A stretch of 64,000 nucleotides of DNA, taken from assembly GCA_033060915.1 (NCBI GenBank), contig CM065397.1, positions 15,208,501 through 15,272,500 on the forward strand, read 5' to 3'. The position numbers and the translations under genes are program-made. The notes under the pieces are model-generated. The model was given only the letters and a program-made list of their open reading frames with translations. It was not told the origin of the DNA and did not search any database. This document shows positions 11,830-24,384 of the stretch, one piece after another (position 1 is the stretch's first letter; every line of letters begins with the position of its first letter). Source of the stretch: Euryodendron excelsum (taxonomy: Eukaryota > Streptophyta > Magnoliopsida > Ericales > Pentaphylacaceae).

Positions 11830-13280
11830 GAGCCAACTAAGTAAGATCTCAATTTTTCTAGGGCAAAGACAACCTCGAGAAGTTCTTTCTCATGGTAGTG
11901 TAGTTCATTTGGGCCTTATTCAAGGTCTTACTAGCATAGTATATAGCATAAGGCTTCTTATCCATACGTTGACCCAAAACAGCCCTAATCGTGAAGTCAC
12001 TCGCATCACACATAAGCTCAAATGGCAGGGACCAATTCAAAGCTTGCATGATGGGGGCCGTGGTCAACAGCCCTTTAAGCTTCTTGAAAGCTTCTTGGTA
12101 TGCAAATGTCCACTCAAAAGGAATATCATTAGATAATAAATGGCATATAGGATGCGAGATGACACTAAACCCTAGAATGAACCATCTATGAAAACTGGCA
12201 TGGCCTAAGAATGAACGGATGTCTTTCACTATAGTAGAAGGAAAAAGGTTTTGAACAAGATTAATCTTAGATTTGTCAACCTCTATCCCCTTACTGGAAA
12301 CTATGTGTCCTAACACTATCCCTTGTGTCACTATAAAGTGACACTTCTCCCAATTAAGAACCAGATGGCTCTCCTCACATATTTGCAAAACTCTTTCTAG
12401 ATTTTCTAAGCACTAATCATACGTATCCCCATAGATAGAAAAATCATCCATGAAGACTTCCAAGATACACTCAACCATGTGCTAAATATATTAGCATGCA
12501 CCTTTAGAATGTGGCTGGTGCATTACACAGGCTAAATGGCAGTTGTCTATATGCATATGTGCCAAATGGACATGTGAATGTCATTTTATCCTGGTCACCA
12601 AGGGCTATCTCTATCTAATTGTAGCTCGAGTACCCATTTAGAAAATAATAGTAGGCTCTACCCAACATTCTCTCTATGACTTGTTCAAGGAATGGTAAAG
12701 GAAAATGGTCTTTAGTGGTCACAGCATTAAGACGCCTATTATCGATGCATATGCGCCAACCAATTTGGATCCTGGTCGGTACTAGTTTATTTTGCTTATT
12801 TTTAATTACTGTGACCCTTGACTTCTTTAGGACCACTTATATCGGGCTAGCCCATCTAAAGTCTGCAATTGAGTATATAATACATGCATCGAGAAGTTTT
12901 AAAACTTCCCTTCTGACTATTTCCTTCATATTAGGGTTCAATTGTCTTTGCATTTGGCGAACAGGTTTTACATCATTCTCTAGGTATATACGATGAGTAC
13001 ACACCAAAGAACTAATGCCATGTAAATCGGTAATCGACCACCCTATGGCTTTGCGGTGCTTTGAGAGCACCTCTATCAGTTTTGCCTCTTGGCCTTCAGA
13101 CAGGCTAGAAGATATCGCTATCGGGTAAGACTTGCCATCACCCAAAAAGATATACTTGAGGGTCGAGGGTAATGGCTTCCTCTCTGGAACAGGAGCTTTC
13201 ACATAAGACGATTCAGGCCTATTGGTACTAAGCCCCAATGGCTCTACACATGGGGTCCATTGACCCACAGACAAAACAGG
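11830..13280 (-). pseudogene. Reverse transcriptase and RNase H of the Athila-like element (broken)
   Basis: In order: the RT entry region (13,274-12,837) with HRKAIGWSITDLHGIS; palm/finger sequence (12,836-12,615) with GWRICIDNRRLNAVT and DHFPLPF; the catalytic FMDD motif near 12,450; an in-frame TAG near 12,413; then the thumb and RNase H start (12,388-11,858) with FLGHASFHRWFI and FELMCDASDF. Motif order and spacing fit Athila/Tat RT. Stops and frame changes at 12,837, 12,614 and 12,413 inactivate it. Confidence 0.8.
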
Positions 13281-13433
13281 AACACTCTTCCCCCCAACTT
13301 CTTCACTCGATTCCTCATATAAGAGCTCTAAAGGCTCACTCCAGACTAGTGCTTGCTCAAAAGGATCTGTTAGGAACTCTTTATGAATGGGCGACGTAAA
13401 ATGACAGAAACAAGTGCATGATCATGTGGCCTC

Positions 13434-14000
13434 TTATTGTGTCCAATACAATAATTTCAACTGGGAAATAAAACTTATCCCTTGAATGAACACATCTTCC
13501 ACAATTCCCCTAGGAACTTTAATGGATCTATCGGCCAACTGTACAATGATACGTGTAAGTCTCAGATCTCCTAACCCTAACTGTTGGTATACAGAATAGG
13601 ATAAGAAATTTACACTGGATCTTAAATCCAGTAAGGCATTATCTACTCTACGGTCTCCAATGATGCAAGATATGGTAGGACTCCGGGGGTCCTTGTACTT
13701 AGGAGAAAGATTGATTTGAAGAACCTTACTTGCCTCTTGTATAAAAATCGAGGCCTCTATCACATTAAGCTATCTCTTGATAGTACACAAGTCCTTCAAG
13801 AACTTGGCATATGACGGGATTTGTTTAATGGCATCTAACAAATGAATATTGATCTTGACTTGTTTGAAAATCTCATAAATGTCAAAATTAATGGATTCAA
13901 ACTTAGGTTTAGATAACCTATGAGGGAATGGAGCATAAGCTAAATTAGCCTTGCCTTTCTCCATGTCAGACTTGCTAGACTCAACTTCCTTAGGCTTTTC
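13434..14000 (-). pseudogene. Gag C-terminus and aspartic protease of the Athila-like element (broken)
   Basis: From 14,000 the frame enters right after the solo LTR and continues gag (KPKEVESSKSDMEKGKANL), with a stop near 13,767. The protease region follows in the same style with ALLDLRSSVNFLS, where family members usually have a D-[LT]-G-[AS] active site. The glycine is replaced by arginine here. RT begins about 160 bp downstream. Confidence 0.72.
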
Positions 14001-14220
14001 TGTAAGCACCTCATTTTTGCCCGTTCGGCAATCTCCAGTCCGTCCCGACTTGAGTTCAAGTCAATATGGACATATTCTAGAATTCCAAGTCTAATCCCGT
14101 CTATCCATCACTTTGTGGGCCCGCCGGGCCCAAATAGAGGCAAAATTGCCAAAATACTCTTGTGGGCATTGTTCGGTCCAATTTCAACAGGCACGTCTTT
14201 CCAAAGACGGTAAGTCCCCT

Positions 14221-14252
14221 TTCCAATTCCAATTCCAATTCCAATTCCAATC
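14221..14252 (+). repeat. (CCAATT)n hexamer microsatellite in solo LTR copy 2
   Basis: About five units of CCAATT in tandem lie within the U3 part of the LTR. Confidence 0.85.
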
Positions 14253-14707
14253 CCTCTCTTGAGAAAGTTGATTTCTCGAGACGGTAAGTCTATCCTGTCC
14301 GGCACATTTTCTGAAAAAAGTTTCTTTGGAATGGTAAGTCCCTTCAAACCTATCGACCGGGACAAGACCTCAAGTCCCCTAGATGGTAGAACGGTCTACC
14401 TTTGGCGCCTGCTAGCTCGCTAATGCAGAAATGTCCGTTTCGGCATGCCTTTTGAGAGAGTTGGTTTCTCAGGCGCTAAGTCCCTTTAGCAGCTTCCCGA
14501 GATCAGGCAATCTCGGGAATGATCACGAATCGTCAGAGTAGCGGAAGTACTTGTAAATATCGCAACCGTCAGAGTAGCGGAAATACTCGCAAACAGGTCG
14601 ATATAGGGAATGGTCAACAAACTCTTGTATCACGAGAACGCCTTCAGAGTGGCGGAAACACTCAAAACCCAGGTCAACACTGGTGCCTGCTAGCCCACTT
14701 CGGTGAA

Positions 14708-15200
14708 AAATGACCAAACTGCCCCTAGGGCCATTTCCAGCACATTTCTCGAAAAAATACCCAAGTTCTCAAAACGGTAAGTCCACCCTTTCAAGATTAT
14801 CTTAAGAGCAATCTGATATAATTAGGTGCCTTCTAGTCAGTTTCGGGCTAATTCCGAGACTTTTCGATCCATATGACCATTTTGTCCCTAGGCATCTAAA
14901 CGCCCCGGGGACCACACCAGCTTTGGGTATCAAACCGATAACCTCCCGAGAATGCTTTTTATAGTATTCTTGACCTTCCTTTATCTTTTTTGGATCATTC
15001 TGAGTTAATTCCGGCAAACCCGGTGCAAAATGACCGTTTTGCCCCTGGTGGGTCGGTCACCTTTTTCGAGCACACCAGCTTTGGGTATCAAAGCGGTAAC
15101 CTTTGAGAACATTCTAAATAGTATTTTTAAATCTCGAGTCTTCTTCGGGGACATTCTGAGTCTGTCCCGGCAGCTTTCCGGCCAGTTAACCGTTTTGCCC
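14708..15200 (+). repeat. U3 repeats of about 160 bp around an AAATGACC-TTTTGCCCCTA core
   Basis: Related cores occur at about 14,708, 14,871, 15,028 and 15,186. The equivalent region of copy 1 has them at about 5,581, 5,741 and 5,888. Each core lies after a 'ccgg' phrase. They look like degenerate tandem units upstream of the TATA box. Confidence 0.6.
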
Positions 15201-15567
15201 CTAATGGCCCGATCAACCCTTTCGACAAATCTTGTCATCCTCTTTCAAGTCCATTACCCCCCGAGATCCTATTCTAAGGGTTTCTGCCTTTTTCCGGCCT
15301 TCTGGGCCATTCTTAGTCTCTTGAATCCTTCCCGGACCTTTCGGAGTCAATCATAGTGAAGCCAGGCTAAAAATTGCATGGTAGTCACTAGTACAGGCGC
15401 CCAAATATTCTCAAGATACGTTGCTTGCCGATCTTAAAACTTTCCTAACTAGCTGGCGCCACTAGTAGTGCCGCCAAGCCAATATTTGGTCGGGCACCAC
15501 TCCTAGTGGCGTTAGAAGCATTTTTGGCCTAGCACCACTGCAGCAGGCGTCAGGTCATTCCCCTGTC

Positions 15568-15575
15568 TATAAATA
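15568..15575 (+). promoter_or_regulatory. TATA box of solo LTR copy 2
   Basis: TATAAATA, followed by CT-rich leader DNA with three AAACCCTAG motifs (15,659, 15,684, 15,704). It corresponds to 6,854 in copy 1. Confidence 0.6.
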
Positions 15576-16469
15576 CAGAGCCTCTTCCAGCGTAAAAAGG
15601 GTCCGCAAACTCAATCCAAAAATCCTACTTTTCGATATACAGAGCTCGTAGCCTCCCTAAACCCTAGCTTCTTTAGGTTTTCCAAACCCTAGCCTCTATA
15701 CACAAACCCTAGCCTCTTATACACTCATACACACTCTCCTATACTTATACACTAGCCTCCATTGAAGACTTGAAGTGCTGCAATCTGAAGCTCTTGAAGA
15801 TCAAAGCAAACACTCGAAGATCAAGACGAAGATCAAGACGAAGACCGAAGCAAAGACCGAAGCAAAGCAAGCAAAACAAAGCGCGCAAAGCTAAGCAAAA
15901 TAAAGAAGACACAAGGTAGGCTTCTTATTTACGTTTATGCATCTTCCCCCTCTCTTTTCTCCCTTTGAACCCACTTGGATTTTCTTCTATTTTAATCCCC
16001 ATCTTCTTCCCCCCCTTTCTTTGCATGCTTGAAACAAGGGATTTTACGGTCCATGTGTAAGATTAGGCTATTGGAAGGTCACCGTGTCGGGGGCTTTCTT
16101 TTGGTTTAACCAGAGACCATGTGGGTTCGGCCCCCTTGATTATGTGGTGAAGCCTTAACCTTGTATGTTCACGACCCCAATTTGCATTGTGCATATCATG
16201 ATCTTGCATTCTTCCAAAATTCGTTTTCAAATTTGTTTTCAGAACTTGCATTAAACTTGTTTTCAAAACTTGCATAAAAAACTTCTTTTTCAAAACTTGT
16301 TTTCAAAATCACAATCCTAGGGTGATTCTAGCCTTTTCAGGGTTAGGGTTGCTTTAGAAAAATGTTACATTTAAAGTGACAAATATAGTCTATATTTTCA
16401 AAACATCATTGTTTTCAAAACCACTATCTTAAAATGGTTCTAATCTTCTTATGGTTAGAATCGCTTTAG

Positions 16470-17800
16470 GAAAGTGAGATATTTTATATACTTTCTAAAA
16501 AATCTCTTCTAAAAAATCTCCTCCTAAAAATCTCTTTTCTAATATGCTTTCTAAAAACTCTCTCCAATCTCCTTTTCAAAGTTATTTTCAAAAACTCCCT
16601 CCAAAAATCTATTTTTCAAAAACTCTCTTTCAAACTCCTTTCCAAAAACACTTTCCTTGAAATTCACTTTCTAAAAGCGCTCCCTAGGTCTCCTTCTTAG
16701 AAAAACTCTTTCCAAAAACGTCTTCTTCAAATTCACTTTCTAAAGACATTCCCTAAACGCTTTCTAAAAACTCCTCTTTAGGATTTCTTTTCAAAAATCC
16801 TTCTTTCCAAAAAACTCACTTTGCAAAAAACTCTTTTCTTAGAGTCTAAGTTAAACCGATTAGAAAACCCTATTTTTTCTTCCCAAAAACATGATTTCTA
16901 GTCCCTTATTTTAGCCTCGAAATCTAGGTTTCTAAAACCTCTTGTTTTCTACATCAAAATTATATATATTTCCAAAACTATTTTCCACATTAAAACTATA
17001 GTCTTCCAAATCTAGGGCTTCTAAAACTTTCCTTTCCAAATCTATGCCAAATCCAATCTTCCCCTTTAGGAAACCAAATCCAACCTCCCGTTTACAAAAC
17101 TAGATCTTATCCTCCATTTTTGGAAACAAAATCAAACCCTCTCTTTTAGAAACAAAATCCAATCCTTTGTTTTAGGAAATAGGAATCTCAATCCTTCCTA
17201 GTCTAAACCTTTCCTAATTCACTCCTTCCTAATCTCATACTTTCCTAAACCATAAGTTTCCTAAACTTAAACATTTAAATGTTTCCTTAAACTTTAAACT
17301 TCTAAATCCTTCCTAGTCTAAACCTTTTCTAATTCCACACCTTTCCAGATCTTAACTTTCTAAATGTAAATCTTCAAATCTTTCTAAACTTCAAATCTTT
17401 CCAAATTTAAAACTTTCTAAACTCAAACACTTTCTAAATTCTAAATTTTCCAAATTTGTAAACTTCCCTATTTCAAAACGTTCCAAATTCCAAAACTTTC
17501 CCATTTTGAAACTTTCCTAATTTGAACCTTTCCAAATTTGAAACTTTCCTAAAATGAAACTTTCCTAATTCGAAACTTCCTAAAACAAAACTTTCCTATT
17601 TTGAAACTTTCCCAATCCGAATCTTTTCTAAAGCCAATCTTTCTTAATCTCAAGTCATTTTCTAAATCTTATCTTTCCTAAGTCTAGGTTTCCTAAATTT
17701 CTATATTTCCAAATCAATTTCCTAATCCTTCAATTCCAATTTCTAATCCTCCATTCTAAATTCAAATCAAATCCAAATTCCAATTCAACTTCTTCTTCCA
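16470..17800 (+). repeat. Long TTTC-rich degenerate repeat in solo LTR copy 2
   Basis: About 1.3 kb is built almost only of variants of 'aaactttcctaa' and 'ctttctaaaaactc', with strong C+T bias and no ORF. A shorter, less regular stretch of the same kind lies at 8,500-9,000 in copy 1. Confidence 0.65.
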
Positions 17801-18634
17801 TATCCAATCTTTTATTTTCTATCGGACTCTGGTCCGAATTACGACTGACCTGATTCCTCCAAAAGGATACGTAGGCAACCCTCATGGGTGCGGTCATAAC
17901 CTTTTTCAAACTTCTATTTCCACAACTTCTTTCAAATCTCCAATTCTATAATCTTTTTCAAACTTCTATTTCCATAACTCTTTTCAAATCCCTTTTCATT
18001 TTCAAATCTATCTTTTCTAATTTCTGAAGACTCTCAAATCAATTTCTTTTCAAATCTATTTCCAAATCTATTTTCCAACTCTCTCTTGCAATTGCATATC
18101 ATGCATCATTCTTTTTAAAATTGTTTTCTAAAGTGGATAGAATTGGACATTTGTTAGTTGAAGACTCTCATATGTGAATCTAGGGTAAATAGACATGTAG
18201 GTATCGCAAGGGCGGGGTAGGGTGGTGGCTTAGTGCGTCTTCCCTACACGTAACCAACCTCTAAACCTAGGATCACTGTTTTTGATAGACCAAAATGGAG
18301 TTATTTTCTAAAAAGGGCTTAATTATTTTCCAAAGGTTGCCAAACAATCTGTTTTCTTAAAAACCCTCTCTTGAGGTAGTATTTTCAAAATCGTTTTCAA
18401 AAACCCTAAGTGTAATTTTCGGATTGTGCTTAGTTTTTAGGTGACCTAATTTACCTTAATCAAGTTAGATGGTGACTTCGAATGTTTTCTAAAAGCCCTT
18501 TATTCAAATCTATTTTCAATTCAAACCTAGTCGCACTCATTCTTTTAGGAGGGTGAGTTTTAACGAGAGAGTACAGTATTTTTCCGCTTGTATGTATATT
18601 TCTTGAGTACGAAAAGTCTGGGCACGACGTCTTC

Positions 18635-20173
18635 CCCACCTACATCCTGTACCTCTTTAAGAGAACTTAGTTCTTTTTCCTCTTCTTAAACTTCCCGAGT
18701 GACAATGTCTACCTTAGACTCAGGTTGCTTAGCAAGGATGGTCTTTTTTATGGTTTTTCCACTTCTCAAGGTAGTCACTGCTTAAACTTGCTTATGGTTG
18801 GTAGGATTAAGATTCGTCTCAATAGTATGAGTTTGTTGGCTCGGGTTGGGCAATGGTTATGCTGGGAATGTGCCTTTTTCCTTAGTGAGAGATTGGGTAA
18901 CAAGATTCTTAAGGTCATCGATAGACCTCTGCAGTCTAGAGTTAGTTGCTTGCTGTGTTTGGATGAATTGGTTCAAGTTGTTCTCTATAGTCCTCATCGG
19001 GGGAGGCCTGTATATATTAGGTGCATTCGACTGGAATTGTTGGACAGGGCATTGGTATTGGTTTGGAGGGCCATGGAATTATTATGGTGGCTGATACTGT
19101 TAGGGTGTAGAGTGACCATTATTTCTCAAACTAAAATTTGGATGGTTCCTCCACCCCGAGTTGTATGTAGGTGCAAAAGGATTGCCTGGACTTGGAGGAG
19201 GTTGTGCCTGTTTATTATGAGGGGCCATTGCATTGACTTACCCATGTAACACCTTCCTAAAGGTTGGGATGGTGGGACATAGGTTTGTCCCATGCTCGGT
19301 GCTATCACACACACTACATATGACTGGGGTTTCAGTTTTAACTACAACTTTTTTCATTTTTAAGGACTCAAGCCTCTTAGTCAACATGGCCAACTTAGAA
19401 CTCTCTTCATCTGTTTGCTTGACAGAGTACATCGTACCTACCCTAGGGCTATTTCTGATCTCAGGATTTTTAATCCCTATCGTGTCCCAGTTTCTCGCAT
19501 TATCGGTTAAAAAATCAAAGAAATCATAAGCCTCCTTTGGAGATTTATCATAAAAAGACCCATTACACATGGTTTCAACAAACCTTTTAAGTTCAGGGGT
19601 CAAAGCTAAAAAGAAAGTACTAACCAGCCTGCATAGGTCTTGTCCATGATATGGACACGAGTTCAAGAGCTCTTTATATCTCTTCGAACTATTGTAAAAG
19701 GTCTCATTCTCATAAGGGGTGAATTGGGAGATCTGGCGACGAATCGCCTTAGTTCATTGCTTAAGAAAGAACTTCTTTAAAAAATCAGTCTGGAGCACAT
19801 CCCATGAAGGAATGAACCTCGGCCTTAAAGAATTAAGCCAAATTTTAGCCTTATCCTTTAACGAGAACGGAAACAACTTGAGATGCATGGTCTTAATGGA
19901 GCATAAGTTATCAAAACACATATTACAGACTTCCTCAAATGCTTTCAGGTGAGTGTATGGATTCTCGAAATCCATTCCGTGAAAAGTGGACATCAATTGC
20001 ATTATCCCCGACCTTAGATGGAAAACATTTTGGTCAGGAGGCAATATAATGTAAGATATGGGGGTTTGTCTTTGAGGGTTAAGATAATCCTTCAGGGTCC
20101 TCTGTACAGGTGCGAGAGGCGGGTCTTCATTGGCCTTAGTCCCATTACCCTTATTTCTTGGTAGGTGAGCCAT
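18635..20173 (-). pseudogene. Gag of the Athila-like element
   Basis: Start ATG at 20,173. The gag domain is clear: FHGMDFENPYTHLKAFEEVC, then LKLFPFSLKDKAKIWLNSLR and DVLQTDFLKKFF. One TGA near 19,753 interrupts an otherwise continuous frame to 19,238. A zinc knuckle CX2CX4HX4C follows (CSVCDSTEHGTNLC, near 19,330). The part to 18,635 is glutamine/proline-rich with scattered stops, and continues after the solo LTR at 14,000. Most stops fit C-to-T changes, as expected in methylated silent DNA. Confidence 0.78.
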
Positions 20174-22269
20174 ATCAAAGTCAATAAAGATAGGGGTGTT
20201 ATCTAAAACAAATCTGGGCGGTGTAAACAGGTGGAGTTGCTCTCAATAATCTTCTTGTTATGTCTCTACGCCAAACGGGCATGCAATGTGTTTGACCGTT
20301 TTTTCTTATCGGCTTGTTTTAACTCGCAAGAGCACGAGTGTGTGATGTAACAATTAACTCGGTGAGACCGAGGTCATATCCACAGGGAGTTAAATTTAGA
20401 AAACATGTTTGGTAATAAAAACTTAAGAGAAATTTATTCGGAAAAAAATTTGATTCACAATGAATGTGAAATTTTCTTTGAAAGATGGATGGTTGTGAAT
20501 GAACCTCAAATGACAATGATTAAAATTACAAAATAAACAAAAGTCTCGGCTCCAAATCAATTCCGATAGTGGTATATTGATGATTCTTTCAAGATATTTA
20601 AGATAGCTCATCCCAATATCAACAATGGTAATATTGGGTCGGAAAATATTACAACAAAGTTCAAATAAATGAATGATTGATTCTTGCTTAGAAATGGAAA
20701 AATAGTTTCAAACTAGGCAAAACATTAAATCAAGCAATCTCTGTATCAAAACTGAGGTTTGTGCATAGAAATTCAAGATTATAATATTGCCTAAATGATT
20801 TCTAAGAATTCTTAACAACAATCAATCATCCATGTACAAAGTGAGAAGATAAATCATTGAGATGCATTAGTACCTTAAAAAGATCACCTCAACCACCATC
20901 ATCCTTGATTTTGAACCAGAAAGAGCTTAGCCAACAACCATTATAAAGAAAAACACTTGCATCAACATGAAATAAGAGGTTTTTAATACTGAAGAACCAA
21001 AATCAACAACAAAAAGCAAAATACAAGCTGCCCAGATTTTCGCACAAATCTGTCCTCTAACTTTGGATGAAGTTTTCACCCTCTTCCACTCTGTTTTCAA
21101 AGATGGCTATTAAAGAGATATTTATAGAGCTATTTGTCTACTTTCCAACCCAGTAAAGAACAACTCATTTGGAGATTTAAGTCAAAAGTTATGATCTAAA
21201 TACCAAAGGTGTGTCCAACATATGGAGGGAAAGTCAGATTCGGCTAAAATTTTGAGCTAGCCGGTGAACCTCTTTATTCCGTCTTTTGGACTATTTTTTT
21301 CTTCTCTCTCTACCACATAATGAAGAATTATTGTCCTCCACTTTTTCTAGCCATGTGCATGCTCTCTTTTTTCCATAATGAAGAATTATTGTACTCCAAC
21401 CATGTGCAAGCTCTTTTTTTCTCCCAACAACTTCCTACAAATAAGCTAAAATGGGCCTTCAAACTTTAGGCTAAAGTTTGCACAATATATGGAACAAGTT
21501 TGGGCTGAAGTTTGCACAAAATATAGAGCAAGTTTGGACTTGAAGTGGATTATCTTTTAGCCTCTTCTTGGATTTGAAATGGGGTTAGATTTGGGGCACT
21601 TCTTTGAATCAAAATTTGCTTCAATCTTTGACTCAATTTCACTTCGACTCGATTTCACTTCAATTCTTCGTTCCAAATCCCAGCCTCGAAAATCTCCGAA
21701 ATACTTCATTTAAGCTTTAGAAATTTATCAAATATCAAACCAAACTTCATTACCAAAGGCACACCAAACTATTATACAAAACAAAATAAACGAATAAATA
21801 CATATGAAAAACTGGAGATTTAATGACAATTTAGATGCATAATCACAATGCAATGCAAATGAATGCAGCAATCAATCACAACACTCAAAGCATAGATAAT
21901 CAGTCTCTCAATTTCTGTTTTACCAAATTGTCCACCGATTTCTAGCCAACCAATTTCTGGCCAACCCTCCAATCTTTGCATAAATTGTCCACCAATTAAC
22001 ACATATTCCCTATACTCCTCTAACCGAAGAAATTAGGTAACCTAAAAACTATGAAAAGAAAAAAAACAAAAACCTAATATGCTCACAATTTGACAAAAGA
22101 TGAAACAGGATTACCATAGGAGCTTGTCAGATTTCCTGTGATCGTAGATGGTGGTGAATTTGACTGCTCAGCGGCACTCAAGTTCGCCAACTTTTCTAAT
22201 TGAATGCTGTTTTTTTGCTAACTTTTTGCTTACTTTCTTTTTCTTAGCTCAGCAACTGATTGCTATTCC
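20174..22269 (-). other. Long 5' leader of the Athila-like element, possibly with an embedded LTR piece
   Basis: No gene is visible between the primer site and gag. The phrase 'ctcggtgagaccgaggtc' at 20,357-20,374 resembles 'cttggtgagaccaaggtc' at 22,356-22,373, which is inside the 5' LTR near its end. About 1.7 kb of the leader may therefore be another Athila-type LTR inserted in the same orientation. I could not fix its ends. Confidence 0.4.
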
Positions 22270-22288
22270 TTCCTCGACAATGACACTA
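22270..22288 (-). promoter_or_regulatory. Degenerate primer-binding site (tRNA-Asp type)
   Basis: On the minus strand TAGTGTCATTGTCGAGGAA aligns with the Athila-type site TGGCGCCGTTGCCGGGGAA. Every difference is C-to-T or G-to-A, and most are at CG sites. It lies just inside the 5' LTR end. Confidence 0.6.
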
Positions 22289-22294
22289 GAATTT

Positions 22295-23600
22295 TGATCG
22301 CTCCTGATTAATGCTTAGGAAGCTCCGCAAGGGAATGGAGGCGATGCAATACAGACTTGGTGAGACCAAGGTCAATCCTTGAGGAAGAGATGAGAGTTCA
22401 CTAATGTAGCCTGCAATCGACAACAAGTAAGTCCTCTAGGGCTACTAAGTTGGCATAATTCTAAAAGTAAATCAAATTCAATTGTGATGATGGATTCCTA
22501 AATTATTCAGGTTAAATTAATTGATGCTGTAAAAATATGAGAAAAAGGCTTGGCAGGGTTGATTCGGTTTGAGGGTTTAGGTTAATTAAGATAGTCTTAC
22601 TTAATAAGGCGTCTGATTCATCAATTTAAAGAGTGTTTTAATAGATAAACCCAATCAGCCCTACCGAGGTTCCAAATCTTTCCTGTCCTAGTTCAGGGCT
22701 TGTTTACAGGATGAAAATGAATCTTAATTAGGACTAATCGTTTAGCGTTACTCAAAGGAATTTGTAATCAATTAAAATCCACTAATTTTACCATTGACCT
22801 AGGTCAAATATATCCCTACTCCACCACAACCTGTATATTTTCCCTAGGTTTAATCAAAATTAATATTTTTTTTGGATAACCTTGGTTAGAGATGAATTCT
22901 TGGTTCAATATTCTAAGATCTTGAACAAACAGACTACCTTTAATTTACCTGTACCCAAAAACCTTCTCAACCCATGCTAAGAATAAGTTTAGCTACTAAA
23001 ATGCATATTAAAGATTACAAAGCATAAATTAAACCCAATGTTATTCATAAAGCAAAACGAATAAAATTCAAGAAGTAATTAAACAGAGTCAAGAAATCTT
23101 CTTCGAATTAGAAAGAACAAGCAATCTTGATGAGTTCTCCTCCAAAAACGTTGTCCAGAGATGATATATTTTTTTTTCCCTAACAAGAGTTCTCCTCTAT
23201 TCTAACTCCTAACTATCTTCCTTCTTCTAATTAGGACTTCACCCCCCGCCCCCCCCAAAAAAAATTTTAAACGACTTAATTTGGATAAGGCAGAATCTAA
23301 TTTTCGTCAGGCCATTTGCAAGGGCATCCGAACGGGTAAGTCGTTTGCAAGGCTGTCCGAACGGGGTGTCCTCATCTGTCCGCAAGGCCATCTGAATAGG
23401 CAGAGAGCTTTCAGTTTCTAGATTCTTCTCCCCTATTATGCTGTTTTGCTCCTTTTTCTTTCTAGCTCATCCCAGAAACATACAAATGCAATTAGACCTT
23501 AGTAGCATAATTTAGAGGTAGTTGTACCAGTTATGTCTCAAAATTAGGGTTAATATAGGAAGAAAGATGGGTTATTATATGCAATTCTAAGGGGTAATCG
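22295..23600 (-). mobile_element. 5' LTR of the Athila-like element
   Basis: It begins CGATTACCCC at 23,600 (TG decayed to CG; the 3' copy keeps TGATTG) and ends near 22,295, seven bases before the primer site. The first 290 bp match 1,221-1,506. Length is about 1.3 kb. A G-rich run lies near 23,245-23,260 on the minus strand. Confidence 0.62.
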
Positions 23601-23604
23601 ATTT

Positions 23605-24378
23605 CCAAAATGGGACCGGAATTGGTCTGAATGGCATATTAAACATGTCGGATTGTCTGGAGACAATGTTGAGGGTGGTCTTACCATCTTAAGAAATTGG
23701 TATTTTCTTGACAAACGTGCGGGGCTACTTAGGGTAGATGGTCATTTTTCACCGTCTCGGGCTAGCAGGCACTAGTGTTGACTTGCGTTTACGAATGTTT
23801 TCGTCACTCTGATGGTTGTGATGAGTCGATTTCCAAAGGTATCCGTTCTTAGTAAACGTGCCATGGCCAGAAGGCATTTTGGTATTTAGACAATGAGTTA
23901 CTTGCGGTGTGCCTATGTTGACTTGTTTGCGAGTGCTTCTGCCACTCTAATGGCTTGATAATTTGTGGGTGTTTCTGCTACTCTAGTAGTTTTAGAGATT
24001 GGTTCTGGAGATCGCCCAATCTCAGGAAGCTACCTAATGCCAAGAGGCATAACAGACATTTTACGTTAGCAGGCTAATAGATGTAAGAAGTGAACCGTTC
24101 AAGTTTCCATCACTTCGATGGTGTTGGCGATTGGTTCAGGGACCTCCCAATCTCAAAAAGCTGTCTGGAATGCCTAGGGCATAGAAAGATGCCAAAGGGC
24201 ATTTTGGTCATTTTGGATTTAGGATGGCCAACTGGACCTAAAAGCAATTGTCTTGATCTTGAAGGTTGAATTGAACTTTGGGAAAGTTGGTTGGGGCTTG
24301 GTAGTGTTTTGAAGCTTTATTGAAGAATTGGTTTGGACCAAAAATTTTTGAGTGGGCAAAAATGGAGTGCTTATGGTA
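23605..24378 (-). mobile_element. Inverted 5' fragment of the long solo-LTR family
   Basis: Read on the minus strand it starts near 24,378 with a form of TGTAAGCACCCC followed by ATTTTTGCCC, and includes the 'cgggctagcaggcac' and 'atggtcatttttcaccg' phrases of the U3 repeats. Only the first 0.8 kb of the LTR is present. It abuts the 5' LTR of the Athila-like element. Confidence 0.6.
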
Positions 24379-24384
24379 ACTAGC

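Larger units (their letters stand above)
14001..18629 (+). mobile_element. Solo LTR (about 4,629 bp) of the same family, copy 2, inserted in gag
   Basis: It starts TGTAAGCACC and ends GGGCACGACG, against GGCGCGACA in copy 1, so the terminal CA has decayed to CG. Flanks are TTTTC (13,996-14,000) and TCTTC (18,630-18,634), a 5-bp duplication with one change. Joining the flanks restores the gag frame across the junction. The TATA box, the 'catgtaggta...ggggtaggg' block and the 'gtgcggtcataac' block match copy 1. No internal domain is present. Confidence 0.78.
1221..23600 (-). mobile_element. Athila-like Ty3/gypsy retrotransposon, decayed and carrying nested insertions
   Basis: In minus-strand order it reads 5' LTR, tRNA-Asp-type primer site, gag, protease, RT/RNase H, integrase, internal polypurine tract, env-position ORF, hairpin, polypurine tract and truncated 3' LTR. 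Gag and RT match the Athila/Tat style, for example the 'FHGM.FENPY' gag motif and the FMDD catalytic motif of RT. Removing the two solo LTR insertions (5,042-9,777 and 14,001-18,629) leaves about 13 kb, normal for Athila. All coding parts carry stops or frameshifts, so it is not autonomous. The outer boundary at the 3' end is lost. Confidence 0.7.

Noticed and set aside
18725..19249. 174-codon plus-strand ORF
   Set aside because: Antisense shadow of the glutamine/proline-rich gag C-terminus. No family match.
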